64,000 nt of DNA from Polytrichum commune (taxonomy: Eukaryota > Streptophyta > Polytrichopsida > Polytrichales > Polytrichaceae), in NCBI GenBank assembly GCA_950295325.1, contig OX485809.1:33618144-33682143 (forward strand), given 5' to 3'. Within the stretch, counting starts at the first letter, position 1; every line of letters starts with the position of its first letter. Under the pieces are notes generated by a model that had not been told where the DNA came from, did not search any database, and worked only from the letters and a program-made list of their open reading frames with translations. A program made the translations under genes and the position numbers. Below, one piece after another: positions 22,650 through 32,999 of this stretch.

Positions 22650-23502
22650 ATGTCCACCCTCGACATTTGTTAACACTTTAGAACAAGGAAACTTGTAACA
22701 CTTATGTGGTGTTAACATTGTAACACTTATTGGGGGTTACATTGAGAATTTGGAGCACTTACATGAATACCACTTATGTGACTTTGGATTAAGAAACAAT
22801 ATCACTCATATAAATATAGGTAGAACATACATAAGATATGAATATCATCATACATCTAAGCATGATGGAAGAATGAATCTATAGTAGTTTGATGAGATTC
22901 TTGTGCACACAAAAATCCTATTTTCTTTTGAAGTGTTTGAATGCTCTAGATGAGAGGTGTACATTAGTAGATCTTTGTTCCCAAAATTGTTTTAAGGTCA
23001 CTAATGCACTTTTAGCATCCTTGAATCCTACTATGTCTACCACCACATTACTAATTTGCATATTATCAATTTCTTTAATGTGTTCATTATCAGCTACATC
23101 ATTTCTTTGATCAAGCACACCTATATTTTCCTCCTCAATAAGTACGACGTAGGGTTTGTTTAGATCAAACTCTAGCTATAATTGATAAACTCATGTACAT
23201 TCATATTGGGTTTGGTTTCACTCTTTGTAGATACCAATGCCAATCAGTCTAGTAAGTTAGTAGGGTTTAAGGTTTAGGGTAAGGGGTTTTGTCAATTTTA
23301 TCCAAGTTATAAGATTTCATAACCTCCCTTTCATCCAAAGTAACACTTATTGAGGTGAATTCGTTATAGAGGGTTATAAATTCTCTTAACAATCAACAAA
23401 TAACACTTACTAGCGTATTTTTTGGATAATTTTTGGAGAGCACATTTTTTTAACACATGTGCAATTTTAGCATTTATTGGGTAACACATATCAAGGGTGG
23501 AC
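22650..23502. mobile_element. Deleted pogo-like element (TA-flanked, ~850 bp)
   Basis: Ends GTCCACCCTCGACATTTGTT and (reverse complement) GTCCACCCTTGATATGTGTT form a terminal inverted repeat with TA immediately outside both ends. Inside, on the minus strand, lies a remnant of a transposase C-terminus (22918-23118). A solo end of the same family is at about 30640-30765. The rest of the transposase gene is missing, so this is a non-autonomous derivative. Confidence 0.65.
22918..23118 (-). pseudogene. pogo-like transposase C-terminal remnant
   Basis: The segment DAKSALVTLKQFWEQRSTNV...FKHFKRK aligns with DVQSSLQTLRHCLEQRSIDV...KKLEKA from the pogo-like transposase relic at 55698-55880. This is the helical region just before the C-terminal tail. 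DDE and DNA-binding parts are absent. Confidence 0.6.
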
Positions 23503-23659
23503 TAAAACATACCTATAAAAAATTGGTTTGAATCATTGATCGTTGCCTAGAGGCCAACATCCAATCCCGTGTAGATTAGATAAATTAACGTTCACCTCAA
23601 CTTGCATGCCCCTTTGCTTTGTTATGAGTTGACTATTCCATGCATAGCATTATTCTACT

Positions 23660-23810
23660 GAGTTTGTACGTTGGGTGGGGCTGGGAACAAGTCAAATGCT
23701 ATGCATGATTATACTTTGCTTATTTTCTCCATAGAGCATATTCAAGTTGACAAACTTGGGTGAAGCAATGTCATTGATGTTATTAAACTGAAACAATTGA
23801 TAACAACTAA
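23660..23810 (+). repeat. Dispersed repeat (TTGGGTGGGGCYGGGAAYAA family), copy 2
   Basis: Shares ordered blocks with 21970-22140, including TTGGGTGGGGCTGGGAACAA and GGGTGAAGCAATGT. Confidence 0.5.
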
Positions 23811-24009
23811 ATAATATTATATGTTGGAATTAACATTTGTACTTCTAGTAATCATCAGTAGAAGCCCTTTTTGTTGGGCTAGGAATTTGTGGTGTCTACA
23901 TAAACTCCAACTCATCCATTAGGTAGGTGAAAACGCAACAAAGTGTTCTTTAGTCTAAATTTTTTTAGAGCATTTGATTATGGAAATGGCATTAGAGATC
24001 ATGTTGACA

Positions 24010-24083
24010 CCACTTGTGGTATTTCGTGTCACATGCACACCAATGTAACTTCCCCTATTTTGAGGCATATGCTAGGTTACACT
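24010..24083 (+). repeat. ~80-bp repeat (GTGTCACATG ... GGCATATGCTAGGTT), copy 1
   Basis: The same ~80-bp module (ggtatttagtgtcacatg, then cctattttgaggcatatgctaggttac) lies at 42447-42530, and inverted at 25850-25926. Confidence 0.55.
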
Positions 24084-24479
24084 ACGTTGATGATCTCAAT
24101 TAGTGCATGTGGTACTAATTCCCGAAATGCACACTATTTTGCCAAGTCTTGAGGGTTGAAATTTTTATTGAGTGATATTAAATTCATGAATACATGCTCA
24201 GTTACCATACATTTCCAAAAAATTTAGTGCGTGTTCTAAGATGTTTTTAGAGTAATAATAAGGTGTTTTCATGAAGTGTATGTTTTTACAGTACAAACAC
24301 ATGCTTGTCAGTGAATAATGCCAATACTTCTAGTGAATATTGTCGGGGTGAGCATTGCTTCCTAGATCATTTTGTGGCACTAAAATTCATAGCATAAAGA
24401 AATTTAGTATCACCTTCATTGATTTCCTACACGCACTATTAGCCCTCCTTCACTAACTGGGATAATCAATGTAAAAATC

Positions 24480-24700
24480 ACCATTATTATCACTTCATCA
24501 TTAGTGTCACTTCATGACACTTGGCATTCAAGTATGCTTACTAATGTTTTGGCATGAGTATCTTCAATAGTGTTATGAGGTGTATGCCTATGCTACACAA
24601 ATGGCACTTGGAATTGGTATGCTCAAGAATATCTTCCTCTTGCATACTAAGATGCAAAACTATCATATCTAGTATCCCAATGTGTTGCGCTAATATCATT
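24480..24700 (+). repeat. Truncated MITE copy forming an inverted pair with 25090-25546
   Basis: It matches the reverse complement of about 25200-25546 and the plus strand of 43025-43330. Shared features include acttcatcattagt, GAGGTGTATGCCTATG.TACAC and GTATGCTCAA. The terminal ~100 bp of the full element is missing. Confidence 0.65.
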
Positions 24701-25089
24701 ATGTCAATAAATTTATTGCCCCTTCATTCACAATGGATGAGTGTACATAGATGCCATGAATCCCGAGCCTCTTTTATTGGACTTTTGAGACAACTTGGTA
24801 AACTCATCCATCATTGAAAGAAGGGCCTTTAGCAAAATCAAGCCCCCTATATGTTGTGGGTCAATTCAATTCGAATGGGATCCACATGATTACTTTAGCA
24901 TTTCTAATATCATTCTCAGAGTCAAATGTGTTGGGAGGGGAACCCAACACTTTTACATGGTCCACATCAACAAATGTTGGTTACTTAGTAAGTTAGTGTG
25001 TCATCAAGGACAAAATAGTTTCCTAACTACAATTTTTGTAGTCCAAGTGGTGTCAAAGTAAATTGAACAAAATTTCTCCCACTCACTAG

Positions 25090-25546
25090 TACATCAATTG
25101 TGGTATTTAGTGTTACGCACACTATTGGCGAATTGCCTAAACTAGATGCCTAGAGGTCTCAAAGTGTCATGTTTGTTAATTGTCAACATAATACTATTTG
25201 TTGAAATAAGTAATTTTTTAAAGTGAAACTTTATTTACATTATGACATTCAATGTAGCACACTGGATATTTGAGATGATAGTTTTGCATTTTAATATGCA
25301 AAACATGATTGAGCTTACTAAAGGCAAGTGTTATGTGTTTAACTTTTCGTATGTAAGAAGAAGATACAATAAATTGAGCATACTAATACCAAGTGTTATT
25401 TATGTACACTTTTGATCAAATTTTAGACTTTTGTGTAAGATAGGCATACACCTTGTAACATTATTAAACATACCCATGCTAAATAAGTAAACACACTTGA
25501 ACGTCACGTGTCATGAGGTGATACTAATGATGAAGTTGTTGATCAC
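25090..25546 (-). mobile_element. ~450-bp MITE (ends with TGGTATTTAGTG), copy 1
   Basis: The entire block is repeated in opposite orientation at 43018-43462, from GTGGTATTTAGTGTTACG to the GTTGTTGATCA end. Non-coding. One end resembles the CACTAAATA termini of the TA-flanked families. It abuts the MITE starting at 25549. Confidence 0.7.
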
Positions 25547-25548
25547 TA

Positions 25549-25847
25549 CAATAAATATGACATTTAGTGTTTGGACGCATACACTAAATATCACTAACCC
25601 TATAAAAGTAAGTAACATTAAATGTAAACTCAAACACTAAATATCAACTATGGTAATATGTGGAAGTTACATGCACGAATTTAGTGTTAGTAAGGATATG
25701 AAAAATAAATTAACAATGATAAAAGGAGAAGGGAGGTGGTGGTAGGGAAGGTGGTGGCGCATTTATATCTAACACTAATTATCAAAGAATTGAAAATTAG
25801 TGTTGAGCAGGATGGGGTGGTAACAACACTAAATATCATATTTAGTG
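25549..25847. mobile_element. TA-flanked MITE, CACTAAATA-ended 300-bp family, copy 1
   Basis: TA on both sides. The end reads ...AATATCATATTTAGTG. The interior (atcaactatggtaatatgtggaagttac..., gttagtaaggatatg) recurs inverted at 36843-37147. Non-coding. Confidence 0.8.
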
Positions 25848-25849
25848 TA

Positions 25850-25926
25850 GTACAACCTAGCATATGCCTCAAAATAGGGTAAGTGACACTATTACACATG
25901 TGACACTAAACACCATAAATGGTGTA
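25850..25926 (-). repeat. ~80-bp repeat, copy 2 (inverted)
   Basis: Reverse complement of the module at 42447-42530: acctagcatatgcctcaaaatagg, then gtgacactaaacaccataaatggtgta. Confidence 0.55.
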
Positions 25927-26039
25927 GCCCTCTTCTAGGTGAAAACAATTAAGCAAAAGGTGGAAAAAGACAAGGGATCCACGTTCTGACAAAAGTGAAA
26001 GACTTTCCAACATAAGTGAGGGGATCAACAAACATACAG

Positions 26040-26190
26040 TTCCAATAATCATAACTAAACAATAAGAGTCGCGATTTTCAATATGAGCATATGGATGGTT
26101 TGTTGTAGATTTGCTATGCAACACAAGTTCTGTTGTGTAAATCTAATTGGTAGAAGCTAGAGAACACGAAAAACACAACAAACAACACCA
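26040..26190. repeat. Fragment of the GGTATGTGGGTG MITE family
   Basis: The block aatctaattggtagaagctagagaacacgaaaa... followed by ACAACACCATCATACC is the inner and terminal part of the family complete at 21553-21924. It abuts the Tourist-like MITE at 26205. Confidence 0.45.
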
Positions 26191-26204
26191 TCATACCCTA
26201 GTTA

Positions 26205-26698
26205 TGGCCACTTCACACACAAGACTGAGAGCCCATGACCATTACACTTCAAGCACTCTCATCAATGAAAAAGGTGGGGCCGGTCTAGGTTCGCTTCACA
26301 CTATGCTTGAGGGACCAATGGAATATGTGAATGCAAGATGGATGTAAAGTCCACATGGATTCCTACATGGCATCAAATGGATCATGTTTCATGATCACTC
26401 GGACTATTTTCAAAAACCACTTCTTGGAGGTACCCCTAACACAAAACAAAACCGTGAGGCCATGGCACTCCGAACGCTCACAACCGTTTATTTATTCTGT
26501 TTTACCATGTGTGAGGACCCACATGAATAGAAATCCATTACAATAGTATTTGGACGAGGGCCCGGTCACATATGGCTTCACAATACACTTGAGGGTCCGT
26601 GACCACACTACATGACTTTGGAGGTGTGTTGGGATGACGGCCTTTTAGGCTCTCACAATCTCATGGTCACGGCTCTTGGCTCGTGTGGGAAGTGGCCT
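26205..26698. mobile_element. Tourist-like MITE (GGCCACTTCACAC family), copy 1, TTA duplication
   Basis: Ends GGCCACTTCACAC and GGGAAGTGGCC, with TTA directly repeated at 26202-26204 and 26699-26701. A 3-bp TTA/TAA duplication and GG-starting inverted repeats are standard for PIF/Harbinger-mobilised Tourist MITEs. Further complete copies: 42536, 46621, 60986. Non-coding. Confidence 0.85.
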
Positions 26699-26699
26699 T

Positions 26700-27590
26700 T
26701 AATTTACTTTCGTGTAAAGTAAAGAGACGTGGAAAAGTGAGGTGGGTTGATGGATGAGCGCTTGACCGCGTGCAATGCGATGCAAGTGGATGAATTGGGG
26801 AGTGTCTTCATGTAGCAACAACTTATGAACCCACCCAAGAGATAAGGTCTCCTTTAGTCCTAGATTGTCATTCTGACAAACAATCCATGAATCTTACTAC
26901 AAACATAATATGCCTTGAAGCAGATACAAAAAGTGGCTGACACTTGGGGGCCGGTGGCAGATGATGATGTCCTTGCCTTGCCTTGCCTTGCCTTGCCTAG
27001 CCTAGCTACCTATCCACCATAACTTACAAGTAATAAGTTAACCACTCGGCCGAAATTTAACTACATCAAGAATATCCGCAACCAAGTAGGCGACTCCTAA
27101 TGATGACACACTCGATTGGGGGCCTTCAACATGGGCTCCCCCCCCCCCAAAGTTCATGAGTCTCGGACTACTTTTCGGAACACTAAAATTGATGGGGGAC
27201 TACTAACCTAGGCACACGATGCCATTAATGCCCTCGCATGAAGCCTCATGAACTCCAACCACAAGCTCCGTACATTTCGATCGAGCTCCAACACTCCGAG
27301 CTCAAAGACGAGTACGTTATGAAGGTTATTCCCGGCTTCCAAACAAATGATTTGGCTCCCGTGGGGCACGAGCCTCGCCCACATGTCAACTCCCCTCCCC
27401 GCATTCCAATCCCACCCCCCTGCATCATGTGCTATTCTGCCTACTTTTGTGAAGTGAAGGAAAGAAAACGAGAAAAGAAAAGGAAAAAAGTTGCCTCGGT
27501 TTTAAGGTAGATGAGTTTTAAATGGTTATTTTTTTAGCCCACTTCTCCTAGGATATGAAACACTCAATTAGTATCCTTCTCACACCTAGT
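26700..27590. other. Unassigned stretch with CCTTG pentamer run
   Basis: A CCTTG repeat lies near 26973-27003 and a C homopolymer near 27140. A 90-codon open frame at 27238-27510 has no family resemblance and a lysine/arginine-rich low-complexity tail. Confidence 0.5.
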
Positions 27591-27591
27591 G

Positions 27592-27724
27592 GTGGACAGC
27601 TCCCACCAGTATGAAGGGCTTTTTCGTTTGTTTTTAGTCAGCGGACGGTTAAAAGTCGCGTACATTACATTCACCTGTTGCTAAAAGGGATGAAAAAGTT
27701 GCCATACTGGTGGGAGTTGTCCAC
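27592..27724. repeat. Short inverted repeat with 21-bp near-perfect arms
   Basis: Arm 27592-27612 (core CTCCCACCAGTAT) and arm 27704-27724 (core ATACTGGTGGGAG) are reverse complements with one mismatch, separated by ~91 bases. It may be a very small MITE or a stem-loop. Confidence 0.7.
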
Positions 27725-28183
27725 TCGCAGTAGGTATGGGGAGGGTATAAGTTAGTACAAGATAGGTAGTGGATCCTTTTTTTTCTTTTTTTCTTTTTAG
27801 TGGAGTTCATATGAATATCTTATTCATTATCAAAGTGGAGATTGTCATGCTCATTAAATGGTCATATAGAGCCCCTTGCTCCCACCCTCCACCCCCAATT
27901 ATCCTGACTATTGAGCTTATCTTGGTTGTCATATTTGAGCACTTAGTCCAGTCTCGTTGAAACATACGTCTTGTCAGTATTTGCTCTCGGAGCCACACCA
28001 TACCACATACCACTCAGATATAGGTGCATATCTAAGATAGTAACTAAATTTGGCATGTCTATCTTATGTTCGATATTGAATCTGAACTTGTTGACACTAT
28101 CATGTTTAGAAGTTCACTTGGGTACACGATGGGGATGATTGCCTACCTTGTGGTAGGTGGGGTCTTGTTTGTAAAGTGATGTT

Positions 28184-28278
28184 TCAAGAGGTGTCAAAAT
28201 GCTTGTGAAGAGGTACTAAAATGTCAAGAGGTGCTAAAATGTCAAGAGATGTCGAAATGTCAAGAGTTGCTAAAATGA
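28184..28278. repeat. 18-bp minisatellite, about 4-5 units
   Basis: The unit CAAGAGGTGCTAAAATGT is repeated with variation up to 28278. Confidence 0.75.
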
Positions 28279-28462
28279 GTATGGCGCCTCATATAGAGTG
28301 TTCTTCGTTCAAACCTCCACACGATCCAAGGATGCACCAAAAATTTACCGAACATAACTAAAATTTGTATGTTGAACAACCAACTCCTGACCAAAACTCT
28401 AGTTGCATTAAGAGATAACCATACTACACATATGGGTCAATTTGTTAGCATGGGATTTACTA

Positions 28463-28818
28463 CACTAAATATTGTATTTAGTGTCACCAATTCTATTTGT
28501 CTTGGTCTATACTAATTGTACACCGCCCATGTAATGTCACTAACACTAGATGTAAACCTAACATCATTTCTCACCCCATGGGAAAAAGTTGTGCATTATA
28601 TATTTTCAAATTTTCAATTACTGTCACTTACTAAGTTAATTTTCATCCAAATTTCGACTATCCATGAAAGTTTTTCAATGCATAAATGTTGGGATGCATA
28701 ATACACCATTCTATGGTTCCAATTGTTGGCATTTGTAAACTTATTCATGAGAAGTGTCATTAGAAGAGCTACCACAGCGACATACAATACCATATGACAC
28801 TAAATACAATATTTACTG
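28463..28818. mobile_element. TA-flanked MITE, CACTAAATA-ended 360-bp family, copy 1
   Basis: Begins CACTAAATATTGTATTTAGTG and ends ATACAATATTTACTG, with TA on both flanks. Interior sequence (gtcaccaattctatttgt..., gtaatgtcac.aacact) recurs inverted at 60266-60625 and, decayed, at 48708-49010. Confidence 0.75.
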
Positions 28819-28824
28819 TAGTCC

Positions 28825-29595
28825 ATGAAAATGAGAACTTACCTGTATGCATTGCTTCAAAAGTAAACATAAATTGTTTTGCACCCAAGCTGCACACTTA
28901 ATTGCAAAGTAGCACAGAGTAGTTCTTTTTGACACCTTTTTGCAAAACATTAACCAACTCACATGGCTATTATGTGGGCCCATGAATATGCAATAGATAA
29001 ATGGTTAATATGCTCACCTCCCACCATATTCATATTGAATCTAGCTTCCCATGACCACACAACCCAGGGGATGCACTTCATTGTCAAGTTGAACACCACA
29101 TGCAATATTTTTTTTTTAAAAACTACTTTTTACATAAAGTATCACCAAAATGGGTCAACATTTTATCAACTTTTTTTCATAGGTAGATATACACGGTATT
29201 TATTACATAGTAAAAAATGGTAACCAAGTTTGATGATTTGTTTGTTTTTATAAAACATTTTGTTTCAAACTAGAATGATGCAGAATTGAACTAAAATAAT
29301 TACTACAAAAAAGAAGATGACTAAAAATTTCAAAAAATATATACAAAATATATTATCAATTGTTATGTATATGTAGGAAAAAAATATCATAATTCTTAAA
29401 ATTATCTATGGCATAGAATATAGTGCCTCAAACTTTTATCGCATATGGTTATGAAACGTAAGGGGGTGTGATCACCCTGAACCACACAAACATGGACTAA
29501 AGGAAGTGAACGGACATCACATGTCAGTGTAAAACAAACACTAACATTTTTTATTTTTTCTTCATATTTGAATTTAGTATGTAACTTGAAACAAA
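28825..29595. other. AT-rich intergenic stretch, nothing recognised
   Basis: No family resemblance in any frame and no terminal repeats seen. Confidence 0.5.
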
Positions 29596-29719
29596 CACTT
29601 GCATGTGGGCTTCTTCCAATTTGATACCCAATTGTTACCACACAACGCCATCACAAACACTTGCATGTGGGTTTCTTCCAATTTGATACCCAATTGTTAC
29701 CACACAACTCCATCACTAA
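29596..29719. repeat. 62-bp tandem duplication
   Basis: Two nearly identical 62-base units start CACTTGCATGTGGG at 29596 and 29658 and differ at three or four positions. The unit start recurs partially at 29720. This indicates a recent local duplication. Confidence 0.9.
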
Positions 29720-29724
29720 CACTT

Positions 29725-30635
29725 GTGGAAGCAAGTTCTTCGATCACGATGTGTGGACATTATCTACGCAACACTTGCATTAACTGCTTCCCATGAAACT
29801 CTTCTCGAGAGCACATTTGGAAGGCAAAACGATGTTATGAAAGTGGGTGGGTCCTTACATGAATAGTCAACTTGGAAGAAAGTTGTCGTCGAAGATCTAT
29901 AATTGGCACCGATAACTTTATGAAGTGATGTTATAAGTTTGGTACACATTAGAGTTATCCGTAAAGCCCCTCAAAGATGGACCAAACCGTGGGTGTCATC
30001 CTCCTTTGAGAAAGCTTTCTATCAAGAGCTCATACGTCATGTATCGAAGTCTATTTTGAAAGTTGGATGGAACTTTTGGGACTTCTTCTATCTGTCTCTC
30101 AAATCTTGTGAGAATTTTAGGATCTAAAATAAGTTATGTGCATGGGACATGTTGTCCTAAATCTTGGATCAGCCTATGCAAGGCTAGCTTCCCCCACCCA
30201 TCCTAATAAGGCAAGCTAGAAAGACAATTTTTAATAGCCCAACATCACTTGTGTATGATAATTTAAGCATTAGGAAAGCTTGGGTGACTTTGTGTTTATT
30301 CTCATAACTTAGGGTTTAGGACCCTAAACTTTGCTTTAAATTGATGTGAGATGAATACCTGATCCAAATCATGCCCGTAGCCATGTGCCTCATAATTTTT
30401 GGAGTTCATATGAAAATCTTATGCATTATCAAAGTGAAGAATCTCATGCTATAGTAAGAGGTCATATGTAGCAATGTTATGATGTTGTGATTGATTTGTG
30501 ACTTGATAATTTAAAAAGGCTAGAAGTTTAGGTCTACAATGGGGAAGAGCAATGACTTTACTTTGGTGTAAAAGAAAGAAATCCTCCATTATCATTAGAG
30601 GTTGGTGTCTAATGGATGTAATATTACCAAGTTGT
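29725..30635. other. Intergenic stretch, nothing recognised
   Basis: No gene or terminal repeat supported. Open frames up to 62 codons appear random. Confidence 0.5.
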
Positions 30636-30639
30636 TACA

Positions 30640-30765
30640 TAGTTGTTACAAATTGTCTATACTACCCCCGATAAGTGTTAAAGTGTTAACACCACATGAA
30701 TGTTACAAGTTTCCTTGCTCCAAAGTGTTAACATATATTGAGGGTGGATTGTAATTCTGATAAAC
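30640..30765 (-). repeat. Solo end of the pogo-like element family
   Basis: The reverse complement matches the left end of the element at 22650: ATCCACCCTCAATATATGTT, then acttgtaac...atgtggtgttaacac. Confidence 0.6.
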
Positions 30766-30989
30766 TAAGGATTTGGAACTAAACACCATGATTTTTTTGA
30801 TTTTTTTCTAGACAATTGGAAAATAATCTATTTCAATACCAAAAACCATTACAAAGTCATCAGGGGCCCATTAAAGAGAGTGCGGTAGGCTTTCTTGTGT
30901 GCACCCAATGGAACCATGACACACCTCTATTTATCATACATAGTTGACTAGGCCAACATTAGGCGCTTTGATATTCCAAATGCATAGTT

Positions 30990-31388
30990 CTAGTGTTGTT
31001 TCGGTGGTAAAGAAGTTTTTCCCTCCCCAAATTTTAGTATAGTCCCCAAGCATGTCTTTATACCTAGCACCCTTATCCACACATTTGCAAGCCACATCGC
31101 ATGCGTGCATAGCATATTCAAGAGCTCTTGCCAAATCATTTGTTGGACTTTCTTGGTGTCCCACATGATGTCGTTAAAAGCGAGATCTATCCTTGCCACC
31201 CAAATTGACCACAACATGATTGTTCTCAAAAACAACCAAATTTTAGAGAATTTGCTAAGGGAGGATATGATTATCTTTCCAAACATTTTGTGTTGCCAAT
31301 CCAACGGTGTCCATATATCTTTGTACATGGGTGATTCTTTCATGGTATTGATGATTCCAATGGCGAAACCCCATGTCCTTCGAACCAC
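30990..31388 (-). pseudogene. LINE ORF2 C-terminal region
   Basis: 132 codons with ...WLFLRTIMLWSIWVARIDLAFN... and MIWQELL, the tryptophan-rich end that follows the reverse transcriptase in plant L1-type LINEs. It continues with breaks into 31574-31780 (LWAWTPFNFNG). Confidence 0.7.
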
Positions 31389-32339
31389 CCTACAATCTCA
31401 AAATCTATATGCAATGGTTTATGGGGTATCACTCATGCACATATGGCATTTGTCATTAATGTCTATAATAAATTTGGCTCCCTAGGAGTTCATGGCAACT
31501 GCTCTATGTGAAATTGACCAAATGAACGCTCCCTCTTTCCTACTACAAAATTTGTCCCACACATTTCCCAATATTAGTTTGAGTCTATGTGTGAGAATGC
31601 CATGCCATTTCGTGATAATTGACCTAGGTGATGGATGTTTTGACTAAAGGAGGTTTCTCCCAATGGTTGATGTGTAATCCAAAAAGCCCACCCCTCATTT
31701 CCATTGAAGTTGAATGGAGTCCATGCCCAAAGAGTCCCTCCTTCCAATGCAGACATCCACATGGTTGGATTTTTTCTCACCCTTATTAATGGTACAAACC
31801 TAACAAGGCGAAACCACCTAGCTTTGATGGTAATTTCAAGCTCCTTGGGTGAGTCGTATCCACAATACGGGTATTAATTGGAACTTGAAGCATTCGATGG
31901 TGGGGGAGGGGGGCCATGAACACTCTTCAAGAACTGGTCTAAAGAGTCTATTGAAAAATCATGCTAGTTTGGGCATCTTGCCTACCGGTGTCAAAACACC
32001 CAACCCAACCCTAATGGGAGATTGGATGTTGCTTTGTTGTACTACAATTTTCCAATGATTAGGAATGAAATTAGTCATAATTTTGATTGCCCCCAATTCT
32101 AATCGATCTAGTTAAAATTTATGGGCTATTTCTCTAGTCTCATGGAGTTTGTTGTTCTTAGAATCCCATAGGTTTTAATTCGACTATGTCCATTCCTATA
32201 TAATTATGCTTATGCTGCTCTATTTCTTATGAATCCAAAGCCAATCCTTTAAATATTCACGTTCCACCAAATGTGCATGTCATAACTTGATACATGTCTT
32301 GAGGTGGGAGAATTGATACATGCTCTAGGATTTTTTTTT

Positions 32340-32980
32340 TCAAGCCTTTCCAATTTTATTCCATATGTCTGATCCATGTGTCGGTAGGTGATGATTTTGA
32401 AACATCCATCCAACCCCATGGCTCCATTTGTTTTTCACGTATGGACGTGCATTCCTAAGTCCAGATTGAATAAGGAAACGGATGTGTGATTTATCACCAT
32501 CAAATGTCTTAATTACCCACTTCACCAAGAGATTCTTTGTGGTTGCTTCCAGGTCAATGAAGCTAAGGCCCCCAATTCTGAGTTTAACATACAATCGGTT
32601 CATGAGACTCTAGCTTGGACATGTCTTAATTGTCCACCCCATAAGTAATCCCTAAGTAGCCCTTGAATTCATTTGATTGCCCGCCAAGCCCTTGCCCAAA
32701 CCATTATAAAAACCAAAGAATGGATGCAAGAATTTCAATTGTTATAAATCTTTTGTCTACCATCGAAAGATGTTTCGACTCCTGGTACATTATTTTCTTC
32801 GAAATTTTGTTAATAAGGAAGTTGTCAACATCCGCTACTTCCAACTCAAGTTCAAAAGTTGTGCCTAGAAGTTTAAACAACTCTCATTCTTGAGCCCACT
32901 TCAACCGGAATAGGTCAAGCCATGTTGGTTTAGCAAGGAAGGTGCACTAGATGGAGTTCCAAGCCAAGTTTCAATGTTGT
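32340..32980 (-). pseudogene. LINE reverse transcriptase end and post-RT domain
   Basis: Minus-strand segments include LFKLLGTTFELE...DVDNFLINKISKK, SMVDKRFITIEILASILWF and GGLSFIDLEATTKNLLVKWVIKTF, matching the order of plant LINE ORF2 just after the palm domain. Stops and frame changes separate them. Confidence 0.75.
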
Positions 32981-32999
32981 TATGGAAGCTTTTGTCTCC

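Noticed and set aside
27238..27510. 90-codon plus-strand frame with basic tail
   Set aside because: The proline-rich and lysine-rich composition comes from simple sequence. No family, and no support from neighbours.
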